A DNA stretch of 64,000 nucleotides from Kiloniella litopenaei (lineage in GTDB: Bacteria > Pseudomonadota > Alphaproteobacteria > Kiloniellales > Kiloniellaceae): NCBI RefSeq assembly GCF_000982415.1, contig NZ_LANI01000019.1, forward strand, positions 1 to 64,000. Direction: 5' to 3'. The notes beneath the pieces are model-generated. The model did not search any database. It saw nothing but the letters and a program-made list of their open reading frames with translations, and was not told the DNA's origin. Position numbers and translations under genes: made by a program. This document shows, piece after piece, positions 35,872 through 45,081 of the stretch (positions are counted from its first letter, which is position 1; each line of letters opens with the position of its first letter).

Positions 35872-35964
35872 AACCGCGCTTCCATTCCATCTCTGATCAA
35901 CCAAATCGGACGCATCAAACGTGCAATCCGCTATTAATTCAGTGACAAGCTTGGCAAAGGAAGA

Positions 35965-35979
35965 TTAATAACCTCTTAC
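35965..35979 (-). promoter_or_regulatory. Near-consensus CtrA box upstream of cheA
   Basis: TTAA-N7-TTAC, one mismatch from TTAA-N7-TTAA, lies about 95 bp upstream of the cheA start in the 291-bp gap between cheA and the divergent fbpB. The gap is AT-rich, so this is weak on its own. Confidence 0.3.
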
Positions 35980-36162
35980 CCAACCCCCATCCTTTATTAA
36001 CTTTAATTGGAAAGAGCCCTATTTTAGCATTTTTTTTGGCTTAAAGGCCTCATTTAATTATAACAAATCCTTGATAAACCCTAGTCGCAGGGCCTTTGCC
36101 ATGCTAGCAGATGGGAGTCGGAAAAATTTTACGACAATGATAAGTTTGACGGATTCGAGATT

Positions 36163-37860
36163 ATGGCTCCAAACCCGATAGCAGCTGAATCGAAAGCTTC
36201 ATCCCTGCGCTTTAAGAATAAATTTCGTTTTATGACATGGTTGTCCCTGTTTATCGCAGCAGTATTCACCCTGCCTATTTTTAACGTGATCGGATCAGCC
36301 TTAACCACAGACAGCGAGATTTGGAATCATCTCGTTGAAACAGTTCTAACTGATTATCTCGTCAATACACTCTTACTTGCCATCGGCGTTGCCGTCTTCG
36401 TATCTGTAATTGGAACGGGTACAGCATGGCTTGTGACCATGTGTCGTTTTCCCGGTCATAAAATTTTTGAATGGGCATTGATATTACCCTTGGCGGTTCC
36501 CGCTTATGTTATGGCCTACACCTACACAGATTTCTTGCAAGTCAGTGGCCCGCTTCAGGGCATGATCCGTGATATTTTCGATGTCCAATATCGTGAATAT
36601 TGGTTCCCGGAGATAAGGTCATTACCCGGCGCAATTATTATGTTGTCACTCGTGCTATACCCTTATGTCTATATGCTTTCCCGTGCGGCTTTTCTGGAGC
36701 AATCCATTTGTGCACTGGAAGTCAGCCGTACACTTGGATGTGGTCCCTGGGCCAGCTTTTTTCGCGTTGCCCTACCCCTCGCTCGACCAGCCATTATCGC
36801 TGGCACATCCCTCGCTTTGATGGAAACTCTCGCAGATTTTGGAACAGTTTCTTTCTTTGGGGTTCAAACCTTTACAACTGGCATAATGAACGCCTGGACC
36901 AATATGGGGGATTTACCTGCGGCACGCCAATTGTCCACCTATCTGCTGGTTTTCATTCTAATCGTGTTCATTTTAGAAAAAATCAGCCGGGGCAATGCGC
37001 GCTATCATCATTCAACAAATCGCTATCAGAACCTGCCAGGATATCAGTTAAAGGGTCTTCGTAAATTTTTTGCGACCTTGGCCTGTATAACGCCACTATT
37101 TCTGGGATTCATTCTACCAGGGATACTATTGCTCGATATGTCCATCACACTTGGTGATCAGCAATTTGGTCCCAAGTTTGTAAAACTTGCATTCAATAGC
37201 TTTACCATATCATTCATCACGGCCGCCATTGCTGTATTAATTGCAATTTTTTTGGCCTACACCAATCGATTGCAGCCAAATATTCTGTCAAAAACAGCAA
37301 CCCGCATTGCCTCAATGGGCTATGCTGTTCCTGGAACTGTTGTGGCGATCGGAACACTCTTTCCACTCGCAACCCTCGATAACACAGTTGATGCCTGGAT
37401 GCGCGAAACCTTTGACATTTCGACAGGGCTTTTACTAACAGGATCAATCACTGCCCTCGTATTTGCCTATCTCGTCCGCTTTCTTGCCGTTTCTCTTAAC
37501 GCCGTAGAGACGGGACTAGGGAAAATACGCCCCAGTATGGAAGACGCATCACGTACGCTTGGGCATGGCCCTTTAAGAACACTGAAACACGTTCACATAC
37601 CCATTATGAGGGGTAGTATAATGACAGCAGGGTTAGTCGTTTTTGTGGATGTGATGAAAGAATTACCCGCAACTCTTGTGATGCGCCCATTCAATTTTGA
37701 TACACTGGCAACTCAAGCCTATAACCTTGCATCAGATGAACGTCTTTCTGAATCCTCTACGGCATCGCTGACAATTGTCCTGGTAGGTATATTACCCTTA
37801 ATCATGTTGACTCGCGCCATATCAAAAAGCCGTGCTGGTTCTTCAGCGCAAGAGTTGTGA
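36163..37860 (+). CDS. fbpB: Ferric iron ABC transporter permease (FbpB/SfuB type, two fused permease units)
   Basis: Inner-membrane permease for ferric iron taken up by a periplasmic binding protein. The 565-aa chain has about twelve membrane helices and two copies of the binding-protein-dependent permease domain. The cytoplasmic EAA loops read LEVSRTLGCGPWASFFRVALPLARPA (about residues 186-211, seen as SRTLGCGPWASFFRVALPL) and MEDASRTLGHGPLRTLKHVHIP. That fused architecture is typical of FbpB. The binding protein FbpA is at 38002-39027, convergent, and no ATPase (FbpC) gene is adjacent, so the ATPase must be elsewhere. ACAATGATAAG upstream is only a half-like Fur site. Confidence 0.9.
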   Translation: MAPNPIAAESKASSLRFKNKFRFMTWLSLFIAAVFTLPIFNVIGSALTTDSEIWNHLVETVLTDYLVNTLLLAIGVAVFVSVIGTGTAWLVTMCRFPGHKIFEWALILPLAVPAYVMAYTYTDFLQVSGPLQGMIRDIFDVQYREYWFPEIRSLPGAIIMLSLVLYPYVYMLSRAAFLEQSICALEVSRTLGCGPWASFFRVALPLARPAIIAGTSLALMETLADFGTVSFFGVQTFTTGIMNAWTNMGDLPAARQLSTYLLVFILIVFILEKISRGNARYHHSTNRYQNLPGYQLKGLRKFFATLACITPLFLGFILPGILLLDMSITLGDQQFGPKFVKLAFNSFTISFITAAIAVLIAIFLAYTNRLQPNILSKTATRIASMGYAVPGTVVAIGTLFPLATLDNTVDAWMRETFDISTGLLLTGSITALVFAYLVRFLAVSLNAVETGLGKIRPSMEDASRTLGHGPLRTLKHVHIPIMRGSIMTAGLVVFVDVMKELPATLVMRPFNFDTLATQAYNLASDERLSESSTASLTIVLVGILPLIMLTRAISKSRAGSSAQEL

Positions 37861-37936
37861 ACTATTAAAATCCGGAATTGCTTGGTTAGAGAATAAAGTC
37901 ACTCGGTCAATTTTTCCAGATTTGATCCATGTAAAC

Positions 37937-37974
37937 AAAAAGCCCTGCAACTATTACATGTTGCAGGGCTTTTA
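37937..37974. terminator. Bidirectional terminator between fbpB and fbpA
   Basis: AAAAGCCCTGCAAC / GTTGCAGGGCTTTT form a 14-bp perfect stem with an 8-nt loop, flanked by A-runs on the left and T-runs on the right, so it works for both convergent genes. Confidence 0.92.
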
Positions 37975-38001
37975 AATATTCAGAACTCAGTGGTTCAAGC
38001 T

Positions 38002-39027
38002 TTATTTCCAACCAACCCGGTCAAAAATCTTCTGAGCAGTGACTTGGTTTTTACCATAGACTGAAACATTAACTGTATCGACTTTGAAGTCACCCAGGCC
38101 TTTTACAGCTGAATTTGGAGCAACCCCAGAAACCACTGGGAATTCGTTGTTACCATCAGCGAAGTAACTTTGTGCCTGTTCGCTTGTCAAATACTCAAGA
38201 AACTTTACTGCAGCTTCTTTGTTCGGAGCAGACTTCACAACACCAGCACCAGAAATATTCACATGTGTGCCTCGATCAGACTGGTTTGGGAATACATAAC
38301 CAAGTTTATCTGCAAGACCTTTGTCTTTATCACTTGGTTTAGTTAGCAAACGAACGAAGTAATAGGAATTGGCAACCGCAATCTCACATTCGCCGGAACC
38401 AATACCACGCAGCTGGTTTGTATCGCCTTTGACTGGTTGGCGTGCAAAGTTGGCAACAACATCAGATGCCCATTTTTCAGCGGCCTCTTCACCCTTTGCT
38501 TCTATGATAGAAGCCAGTAAAGATTGGTTGTAAATGTTAGAGCTTTTGCGAATACAAACTTTACCCTTCCACTTTGGATCTGCCAGGTCTTCGTAGCTCG
38601 TGATTTCACCATCTTTGATTTTAGCTTTATCAAAGAAAATCATCCGGGCACGTGTCGATAAACCATACCATTTCTGATCTGGATGGCGTAGATTTTCTGG
38701 GATATTTGCATCTAATTTTTCTGAAGAAACAGATTGGAAAACATCTTTCTGTTCAGCACGCCACAGGTTACCAGCATCAACAGTAATCAGAACATCCGCC
38801 GGGCTGTTTGCACCTTCGCTTTTAATACGCTCAATAAGCGCAGCACCTTTACCCTCGATCAGGTTGACCTTGATTCCTGTTTCTTTGGTAAAGTTATCAT
38901 ATAGTGCTTCATCTGTTTGATAATGACGGGATGTATAAACATTGACGACATCTTCAGCATAAGATGCTGTGCTACCAATCGCAGCAGCAGTAAGCATTGC
39001 AGTTGTAGCTAACCAAGCAGCCTTCAT
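38002..39027 (-). CDS. fbpA: Ferric iron-binding periplasmic protein FbpA
   Basis: Periplasmic ferric ion binder of the FbpA/FutA/AfuA family. A Sec signal peptide covers about residues 1-24 (MKAAWLATTAMLTAAAIGSTASYAED, cut after SYA). The mature protein begins VVNVYTSRHYQTDEALYDNF, and the paired tyrosines in VANSYYFVRLL are the likely Fe(III) ligands. 341 aa is normal. Two Fur-like palindromes lie upstream (39122-39136 and 39154-39168), which supports iron-responsive expression. It converges with the permease gene fbpB. Confidence 0.93.
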   Translation of the reverse strand: MKAAWLATTAMLTAAAIGSTASYAEDVVNVYTSRHYQTDEALYDNFTKETGIKVNLIEGKGAALIERIKSEGANSPADVLITVDAGNLWRAEQKDVFQSVSSEKLDANIPENLRHPDQKWYGLSTRARMIFFDKAKIKDGEITSYEDLADPKWKGKVCIRKSSNIYNQSLLASIIEAKGEEAAEKWASDVVANFARQPVKGDTNQLRGIGSGECEIAVANSYYFVRLLTKPSDKDKGLADKLGYVFPNQSDRGTHVNISGAGVVKSAPNKEAAVKFLEYLTSEQAQSYFADGNNEFPVVSGVAPNSAVKGLGDFKVDTVNVSVYGKNQVTAQKIFDRVGWK

Positions 39028-39121
39028 TGTGACTGTCTCCTATTTTTATCGTGCCATATTTGTATGGCCGACATGAGGACTAATTGAGAGAAAAATCTCT
39101 CTGTGAAACCTCTAGGAATAT

Positions 39122-39136
39122 TGCAAATCATTCTCA
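39122..39136 (-). promoter_or_regulatory. Fur-like box 1 upstream of fbpA
   Basis: On the minus strand TGAGAATGATTTGCA fits the 7-1-7 Fur pattern TGATAATGATTATCA with few mismatches, about 100 bp upstream of fbpA. Confidence 0.65.
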
Positions 39137-39153
39137 ATTTATCAATAAAATTT

Positions 39154-39168
39154 TGCGAATAATTCGCA
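39154..39168 (-). promoter_or_regulatory. Fur-like box 2 upstream of fbpA (perfect 7-1-7 palindrome)
   Basis: TGCGAATAATTCGCA is a perfect 7-1-7 inverted repeat of Fur-box form, 17 bp from box 1. Binding could be by Fur or another iron regulator of this superfamily. Confidence 0.6.
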
Positions 39169-39194
39169 TTATCTAATTTAAATTACCTATAGAA

Positions 39195-39224
39195 AAAGCA
39201 GCTCCCCTCTCAGGAAGCTGCTTT
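39195..39224 (-). terminator. Terminator of chpT
   Basis: AAAGCAGCT / AGCTGCTTT stem, followed on the minus strand by TTTTTCTA, about 80 bp after the chpT stop. Confidence 0.8.
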
Positions 39225-39300
39225 CCAAAAACTAAAACTAACCTCTCGTTAGCTTAATTATGGTGTTTTCTAGTGCAATCAAGCCAACTTGAAGCGCTTT

Positions 39301-39936
39301 TTAGAATGATACGATAAGCTGAACATGTCCCTCGACAGAACTATTGATCAACAAATCTGTGCCACTTTGTCGCGCCAGAAAACGGGTGAAATATGCATGG
39401 ACATTGCGCGGTGTAAGCTCTTCAGTATCAATTTCATCCGTCAAAGCTTCTTTCACCTCTTCTCGAATCGAAACTGACTCCCCTGTCACCGTTACCGCAA
39501 CAAAGGTTCCAGTATCCGCATTCCCACTCAGCGCAGTTATGTCACCTCCTCTTGGTAACATTTCGACACCAAGCGCAATAAGGTTGAGCAAAACCTTGCC
39601 TCCATTATCCGGCAAACCTTCTGGCGCTGACAGATCCGGCCACTTAAAGTTAACTTTGGTATGAGCCAGATAGTTAACTGCCAATTGGTTTAATGTCGCA
39701 TAGTCACTTCCCATTCGGCTACCCGCAAGTCCATAGGCCAACCTATAAAACTGTAAGGTCGCCGCCGCTTGAGAAGCAGAAGCGGATGCCAACTTCAGGG
39801 CGTCATCAGCCATACCAAAGGAATCATCTGCCATTAACTCAAGACCATTGTTAACAGCCCCAACAGGACCAACAAGATCGTGACACAGACGCGAGGAAAG
39901 TAGCTCCAGGACACGGAAATCAATTTGACTATTCAT
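39301..39936 (-). CDS. chpT: Histidine phosphotransferase ChpT
   Basis: Relays phosphate from the hybrid kinase CckA to CtrA and CpdR in the alphaproteobacterial cell-cycle phosphorelay. The signature is ELLSSRLCHDLVGPVGAVNNGLELM at residues about 11-35 (seen as SRLCHDLVGPVGAVNNGLEL), where the His in CHDL is the phospho-acceptor. The rest is a degenerate HATPase-like domain (GLPDNGGKVLLNLIALGVEML) lacking ATP-binding boxes, as in known ChpT. 211 aa is normal. The two TTAACCAT motifs upstream (40027-40034, 40075-40082) suggest CtrA feedback on its own phosphorelay. A terminator follows at 39195-39224. Confidence 0.93.
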   Translation of the reverse strand: MNSQIDFRVLELLSSRLCHDLVGPVGAVNNGLELMADDSFGMADDALKLASASASQAAATLQFYRLAYGLAGSRMGSDYATLNQLAVNYLAHTKVNFKWPDLSAPEGLPDNGGKVLLNLIALGVEMLPRGGDITALSGNADTGTFVAVTVTGESVSIREEVKEALTDEIDTEELTPRNVHAYFTRFLARQSGTDLLINSSVEGHVQLIVSF

Positions 39937-40026
39937 TTGTTTACAAAAATCTCTTTTATCGATTCAACTAACGACTTGACGATCCCGAAAGATCCTATTT
40001 GTTGCATATAAAATAACCGCAGGCAG

Positions 40027-40082
40027 TTAACCATAGATAAACAAAATTAATAAAGCTGATAGTCTCGATTACGATTAACCAT
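40027..40082. promoter_or_regulatory. Two CtrA-type TTAACCAT motifs between chpT and formate dehydrogenase
   Basis: TTAACCAT occurs at 40027-40034 and 40075-40082, 48 bp apart. The first also reads TTAA-N7-TAAA; the second is followed by TAACG. They lie 90-150 bp upstream of chpT in a 410-bp divergent gap and could serve chpT, the fds genes or both. The rest of the gap holds only two small hairpins near 40290-40325 (CCGGGAAAAACCGG and TGCCC / GGGCA). Confidence 0.5.
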
Positions 40083-40346
40083 TAACGAATACTCAGCCAA
40101 GACCATTCGTTGATAAGAATACCCTATTAAAGCATAGGACTTTGCGAATGTCCGCTGACTACCCTTCCTTGGTAAAGAGCTGTAAAATGTAACAGAAAGC
40201 TTCGGGAATACGACAGAATCGTAGTGCGATCATAGGCTACAAGACATCGTTACCAAGTAAACGTTACCCTAAAAGCAAAAGTGACCGGGAAAAACCGGAA
40301 CAACATGCCCCTCATAAGGGCAGATTGTCGTGGAGAAGCATGAATA

Positions 40347-42077
40347 ATGTCAGATAGCAGCGTCTTGGATGCCCCTTCTAAGAAGGACAGTCCGCCAGTT
40401 AAACGCCAAATCCACCCTGGATCCGGTCGTCGCAAGCCACCTGTATTTGCCAAAGGTCGCCAGCTTGAAACAGAGGCTCACGAAGAAATCGTTGCTCTTC
40501 TTGGTAATAAATCGCGCCAAAGAGATCTTCTGATCGAACACTTGCATCTTATTCAGGACAAGTACGGCAGTCTATCAGCCGGTCACTTGCAGGCCTTGGC
40601 TGATGAAATGAAGCTTCCCATGGCCGAAGTTTACGAAGTTGCATCCTTTTACGCACACTTTGATATCGTACTTGACGGCGAAGAGGCCCCGGCAGAAATA
40701 ACCGTCCGCGTATGCGAAAGCCTGAGCTGTGAAATGGCTGGCGCAAAAGATCTGCTAGAGAACCTTCCCGCTTCAGTTGCCAAAAACGTTCGTGTTGTCC
40801 CTGCCCCTTGTATGGGACGCTGCGACTGTGCACCAGTTGCAGAAGTCGGCCACAATCATGTTGACAGGGCAACAGTAGAGAACATCACCGCAGCGACAGA
40901 GAACAAAGACATTCATCCCGCAGCTGTGGATTACAGAGACTACGATGCCTATGTCGCTGATGGCGGCTACAAAGTGCTACGCGAATGTTACGAAGGCAAA
41001 TATGATCGCGACGAAATCGTCGAGCTACTCAAAAACACAGGGTTAAGAGGACTTGGCGGCGCTGGTTTCCCGACTGGTCTGAAATGGAGCATCATTCGTC
41101 AACAGCCAAAGCCTCGATTAATGGCCATCAATGGCGATGAAGGGGAGCCCGGTACATTCAAGGATCGTCACTATCTGGAAACGGATCCGCATCGCTTCCT
41201 CGAAGGTATGCTGATTGGTGCCTGGGTCGGCGAAGTAGAAGCAAGCTACATCTATATTCGTGATGAATACCCCGCTGTTATCAAGCTTCTAAAAAAAGAA
41301 GTTGAGCGTGTTTACGCCGAGGGTCTCAACAACGGCATTAAAATTGATCTTCGCCGTGGCGCAGGTGCATATATCTGCGGTGAAGAGTCAGCCATGATTG
41401 AATCTATCGAAGGAAAAAAAGGCTATCCACGTCATAAACCGCCTTTCCCCTCACAGGTTGGCTTGTTCGGTCTACCAACACTTACAAACAATGTAGAAAC
41501 AGTCTACTGGGTACGTGATCTTATCGAAAAAGGCCCAGAGTGGTTCACAAGCCATGGCCGGAACGGTCGCAAAGGCTTGCGGTCTTTCTCTGTTTCCGGA
41601 CGTGTAAAAAATCCAGGTGTCAAATTTGCACCGGCTGGCATTACAATCAAAGAGCTTATCGCTGAATACTGCGATGGCATGGCCGATGGACATGAATTCA
41701 AGGCTTATCTGCCGGGCGGTGCTTCTGGTGGTATTCTGCCTGCAAGCCTTGGCGATGTACCACTGGATTTCGACACATTGCACGAGCATGGCTGTTTTAT
41801 CGGTTCTGCTGCGGTCATCGTTCTTTCCGATCAGGATAATATGCGCGATGTTGCCATGAACCTGATGCGCTTCTTCGAAGACGAAAGCTGTGGTCAGTGT
41901 ACACCGTGTCGTACAGGAACGGAAAAAGCTGTTAGCCTTATGGAACAGGACACATGGGACCAAGACCTTCTCAAAGAGCTGTCCACAGTGATGATGGATG
42001 CCTCGATATGCGGTTTGGGTCAGGCGGCGCCTAATCCTTTACTCACAGTGATGAAACATTTCCCGGAGGAACTGTAA
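40347..42077 (+). CDS. NAD-dependent formate dehydrogenase, fused FdsG-FdsB (NuoE-NuoF) subunit
   Basis: Diaphorase part of a soluble molybdenum formate dehydrogenase: passes electrons from Fe-S clusters to FMN and NAD+. Residues about 60-190 form a NuoE-like thioredoxin-fold domain with four Cys for a 2Fe-2S cluster (VRVCESLSCEMAG and APCMGRCDC). Residues about 225-570 form the NuoF-like domain: GLRGLGGAGFPTGLKW and NGDEGEPGTFKDRH (NADH and FMN sites), then ESCGQCTPCRTGTEK plus SICGLGQ for a 4Fe-4S cluster. In most Fds enzymes these are two genes (fdsG, fdsB). Its stop overlaps the next ATG (TAATG). GGAG is 12 nt upstream of the ATG. Confidence 0.93.
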   Translation: MSDSSVLDAPSKKDSPPVKRQIHPGSGRRKPPVFAKGRQLETEAHEEIVALLGNKSRQRDLLIEHLHLIQDKYGSLSAGHLQALADEMKLPMAEVYEVASFYAHFDIVLDGEEAPAEITVRVCESLSCEMAGAKDLLENLPASVAKNVRVVPAPCMGRCDCAPVAEVGHNHVDRATVENITAATENKDIHPAAVDYRDYDAYVADGGYKVLRECYEGKYDRDEIVELLKNTGLRGLGGAGFPTGLKWSIIRQQPKPRLMAINGDEGEPGTFKDRHYLETDPHRFLEGMLIGAWVGEVEASYIYIRDEYPAVIKLLKKEVERVYAEGLNNGIKIDLRRGAGAYICGEESAMIESIEGKKGYPRHKPPFPSQVGLFGLPTLTNNVETVYWVRDLIEKGPEWFTSHGRNGRKGLRSFSVSGRVKNPGVKFAPAGITIKELIAEYCDGMADGHEFKAYLPGGASGGILPASLGDVPLDFDTLHEHGCFIGSAAVIVLSDQDNMRDVAMNLMRFFEDESCGQCTPCRTGTEKAVSLMEQDTWDQDLLKELSTVMMDASICGLGQAAPNPLLTVMKHFPEEL

Positions 42078-44857
42078 TGTCTGTTACTGCAAACACAAAA
42101 CCGGTCAGCTTTACACTTAACGGAAATGAAGTCACAGCACAGCCCGGTGAATCTATCTGGCAGGTTGCTGATCGTCTCGGCACAGAGATTCCTCATCTGT
42201 GCTACCAGCCTGAACCCGGCTACAGAGCCGATGGCAATTGCCGTGCCTGCATGGTTGAAATTGAAGGCGAGCGAACGCTAGCCGCATCCTGCATACGTCA
42301 ACCAGCCGAAGGCATGGTTGTTAACACAGCCACTGAACGCGCGAAAAAAGCACGGGAAATGGTGTTTGAATTGCTTGTGGCTGACCAACCAGCCCGTGAA
42401 GAAGCACACGAGCCAGATTCAAAATTCTGGAACTGGGCATCAGATATCGGCGTCACATCCAGCCGCTTCCCCGCACACGAACGTCCTGTTGCCGATCTCA
42501 GCCATACGGCAATCGCCGTAAACCTGGATGCTTGTATTAACTGTAATCTCTGTGTCCGGGCTTGCCGCGAAGTACAGGTCAACGACGTTATTGGCATGGC
42601 GTTCCGCGGGTCAAAATCAAGCGTCGTGTTCGATTTTAATGCTGACATGGGTGACAGTACCTGTGTTGCCTGTGGCGAATGTGTTCAGGCCTGCCCAACA
42701 GGCGCGCTCATGGAAAGCTCTCTTCTTAATGACGCCGGTGTCAGAGAAGATTACGCCGATGAAATCGTAAACTCGGTTTGTCCGTTCTGCGGTGTTGGTT
42801 GCCAGACCGAAGTCCATGTCAAAGATGATAAAATCATCAAGATTGACGGTGCAGAAGGTCCTGCCAATGAAAAACGTCTTTGTGTGAAAGGTCGCTTTGG
42901 ATTTGACTATATCCACAATCCAAACCGCCTGAAAAAACCGCTTATCCGCCGCGATGATGCCCCGCGTGGCTGGGATATTGGCGTCCCTGACAACGATTTC
43001 TCTGCTTACTTCCGCGAAGCGACATGGGAAGAAGCCCTTGAACGTGCTGCATCCGGCCTCAACAAAATACGCGATGAAAAAGGCCCCAAAGCTCTTGCCG
43101 GTTTTGGCTCTGCAAAGGGCTCGAACGAAGAAGCCTATCTGTTCCAAAAACTGGTCAGAACAGGTTTTGGCAGTAACAATGTTGATCACTGCACACGTCT
43201 TTGCCATGCCTCATCCGTTGCAGCCCTAATGGAAGGTGTAGGTTCCGGTGCTGTATCCGCGCCATTCACGTCAGTTGCTGATGCTGAATGCATCATCATC
43301 ATTGGCTGTCGCCCCGGCTGGAACCATCCGGTTGCAGCAACCTACATCAAACAGGCGGCAAAAGATCCAAACAAACACCTGATTGTCATGGATCCGCGCG
43401 GCCAAAACCTTGTGCGCTATGCTGATAATCACCTGCAGTTCAAACCAGGTCGCGATGTCGCCATGCTCAATGCGATGATTTACACAATCATCGAAGAAAA
43501 ACTCTATGATCTTCAGTACGTTCAGGCCAATACCGAAGGCTTTGAAGAACTCAAAGAGAATATCAAGGATTTTGCGCCTGAAGATATGGCCGAAATCTGT
43601 GGCATTGATGCGCAAACCCTGCGTGAAACAGCCCGTCTTTATGCGACTTCCGAAGCATCCCTGATCCTGTGGGGAATGGGTGTGTCCCAGCATACACACG
43701 GTACCGACAACGTGCGTAGCCTGATTGCCATGTCATTGATCACAGGCCAAATTGGCCGCCCAGGCACAGGTCTTCACCCTCTGCGTGGTCAGAACAATGT
43801 ACAGGGCGCATCAGACGCTGGCCTTATCCCAATGCTCTACCCGGATTACCAATCGGTCGAAAACGAAGAAATTCGGAGCCGCATGGAAGATTTCTGGGGC
43901 ATGGAACTCGACAAGAAAAAAGGCCTGACAGTTGTTGAAATCATGGACGCTATCCATGATGGCAGTATCACCGGTATGTTCATACAGGGTGAAAACCCTG
44001 CGATGTCTGACCCTGACCAGCAACATGCACGTGAAGCTCTGTCAAAGCTGGATCATCTGGTGGTTCAAGATATCTTCATGACAGAAACAGCGTGGCATGC
44101 TGATGTCATCTTGCCGTCTTCTGCTCATGCGGAAAAAGATGGTACCTTTACCAATACCAACCGTCAGGTACAGATGGGGCGCGCGGCCGTATCACCGCCA
44201 GGTGATGCACGGCAGGACTGGGAACTGATTCAAGAAATTGCCAAGCGCATGGGACTTGATTGGAGCTACACACACCCCCGGGATGTTTTCAATGAAATGG
44301 CACAGGTTATGCCATCACTGAACAACATCACGTGGGAAAGACTGTCCCGCGAAAATGTGGTCACTTATCCTTGTTCAAGCGAAGATGGTCCCGGCACAGA
44401 AATCCTCTTTGCTCAAGGTTTCCCGACGACTTCAGGGCGCGGTAAACTTGTGTCCACAGCTCTTATTGATCCTGCTGAGCTTCCGGACAAGGAATTCCCG
44501 CTTGTTCTGACCACCGGACGCCTTCTGGAGCATTGGCATACAGGTGCCATGACACGCCGCTCGGAAGTTCTGGACAATCTGGAACCAGAAGCCGTTGTTT
44601 TCATTAACCGTCTGGATATGAAAAAACTGGGCTTGGAAGCTGGTGACTGGGTATCCGTTTCAACAAGGCGCGGTACTGTTAGCCTGAAGGTCCGTCAGGA
44701 TCGTGAAGTTCCGGAAGGCATGATATTCATGCCATTCTGCTTCTCTGAAGCGGCCGCGAACATGCTGACAAACCCGCAGCTTGATCCCTTCGGAAAAATT
44801 CCGGAATTCAAGTACAGTGCAGCAAAAATTGAGCCTCTTGCTGTTGCAGCGGAATAG
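42077..44857 (+). CDS. fdsA: Formate dehydrogenase catalytic alpha subunit (bis-MGD)
   Basis: Oxidises formate to CO2 at a molybdenum bis-MGD centre. N-terminal 2Fe-2S ferredoxin domain (HLCYQPEPGYRADGNCRACM), then two 4Fe-4S sites (CINCNLCVRACREVQ and CVACGECVQACPTG), the molybdopterin-domain 4Fe-4S (CPFCGVGC), and the active-site segment DHCTRLCHASSVAAL with Cys as metal ligand. There is no selenocysteine (no in-frame TGA). The C-terminal molybdopterin dinucleotide-binding domain has TTGRLLEHWHTGAMTRRS. 926 aa matches FdsA. fdsC/fdhD and fdsD, which help insert the cofactor, are absent here; a mobA gene is cut by the right edge. Terminator at 44893-44920. Confidence 0.95.
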   Translation: MSVTANTKPVSFTLNGNEVTAQPGESIWQVADRLGTEIPHLCYQPEPGYRADGNCRACMVEIEGERTLAASCIRQPAEGMVVNTATERAKKAREMVFELLVADQPAREEAHEPDSKFWNWASDIGVTSSRFPAHERPVADLSHTAIAVNLDACINCNLCVRACREVQVNDVIGMAFRGSKSSVVFDFNADMGDSTCVACGECVQACPTGALMESSLLNDAGVREDYADEIVNSVCPFCGVGCQTEVHVKDDKIIKIDGAEGPANEKRLCVKGRFGFDYIHNPNRLKKPLIRRDDAPRGWDIGVPDNDFSAYFREATWEEALERAASGLNKIRDEKGPKALAGFGSAKGSNEEAYLFQKLVRTGFGSNNVDHCTRLCHASSVAALMEGVGSGAVSAPFTSVADAECIIIIGCRPGWNHPVAATYIKQAAKDPNKHLIVMDPRGQNLVRYADNHLQFKPGRDVAMLNAMIYTIIEEKLYDLQYVQANTEGFEELKENIKDFAPEDMAEICGIDAQTLRETARLYATSEASLILWGMGVSQHTHGTDNVRSLIAMSLITGQIGRPGTGLHPLRGQNNVQGASDAGLIPMLYPDYQSVENEEIRSRMEDFWGMELDKKKGLTVVEIMDAIHDGSITGMFIQGENPAMSDPDQQHAREALSKLDHLVVQDIFMTETAWHADVILPSSAHAEKDGTFTNTNRQVQMGRAAVSPPGDARQDWELIQEIAKRMGLDWSYTHPRDVFNEMAQVMPSLNNITWERLSRENVVTYPCSSEDGPGTEILFAQGFPTTSGRGKLVSTALIDPAELPDKEFPLVLTTGRLLEHWHTGAMTRRSEVLDNLEPEAVVFINRLDMKKLGLEAGDWVSVSTRRGTVSLKVRQDREVPEGMIFMPFCFSEAAANMLTNPQLDPFGKIPEFKYSAAKIEPLAVAAE

Positions 44858-44892
44858 TCCAGATACCTAAAACGTTCTGTGTAAATCTGATT

Positions 44893-44920
44893 AGGGTCGC
44901 ATTTTATGCGGCCCTTTTCT
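44893..44920 (+). terminator. Terminator after fdsA
   Basis: GGGTCGCAT / ATGCGGCCC stem (one G-U pair), loop TTT, followed by TTTTCTT. It separates fdsA from the P460-like gene. Confidence 0.85.
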
Positions 44921-45081
44921 TATGGAACCGCCTTTATTCAAGCACTTGATCTCACTTGATCGTGAAGAGGCTTTACTCCCACTTTTCAGCGGGAATGTTA
45001 TCTAGAAAGGAGAACAAAAAAACACCGAAACGCTGATAAGGCAATAATGCGGTGTCCGTCAGGATAATTGGAGATACCCTA

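Noticed and set aside
40260-40346. Molybdenum cofactor riboswitch in the fds leader
   Set aside because: Only two short hairpins are present (CCGG / CCGG and TGCCC / GGGCA); the conserved moco core is not recognisable.
42617-43207. Reverse-strand frame of about 196 codons within fdsA
   Set aside because: Shadow of a well-supported gene; its composition is explained by the opposite coding strand.
42077-44857. Selenocysteine in formate dehydrogenase
   Set aside because: The active-site position reads Cys (RLCHASS) and there is no in-frame TGA or SECIS-like hairpin after it.
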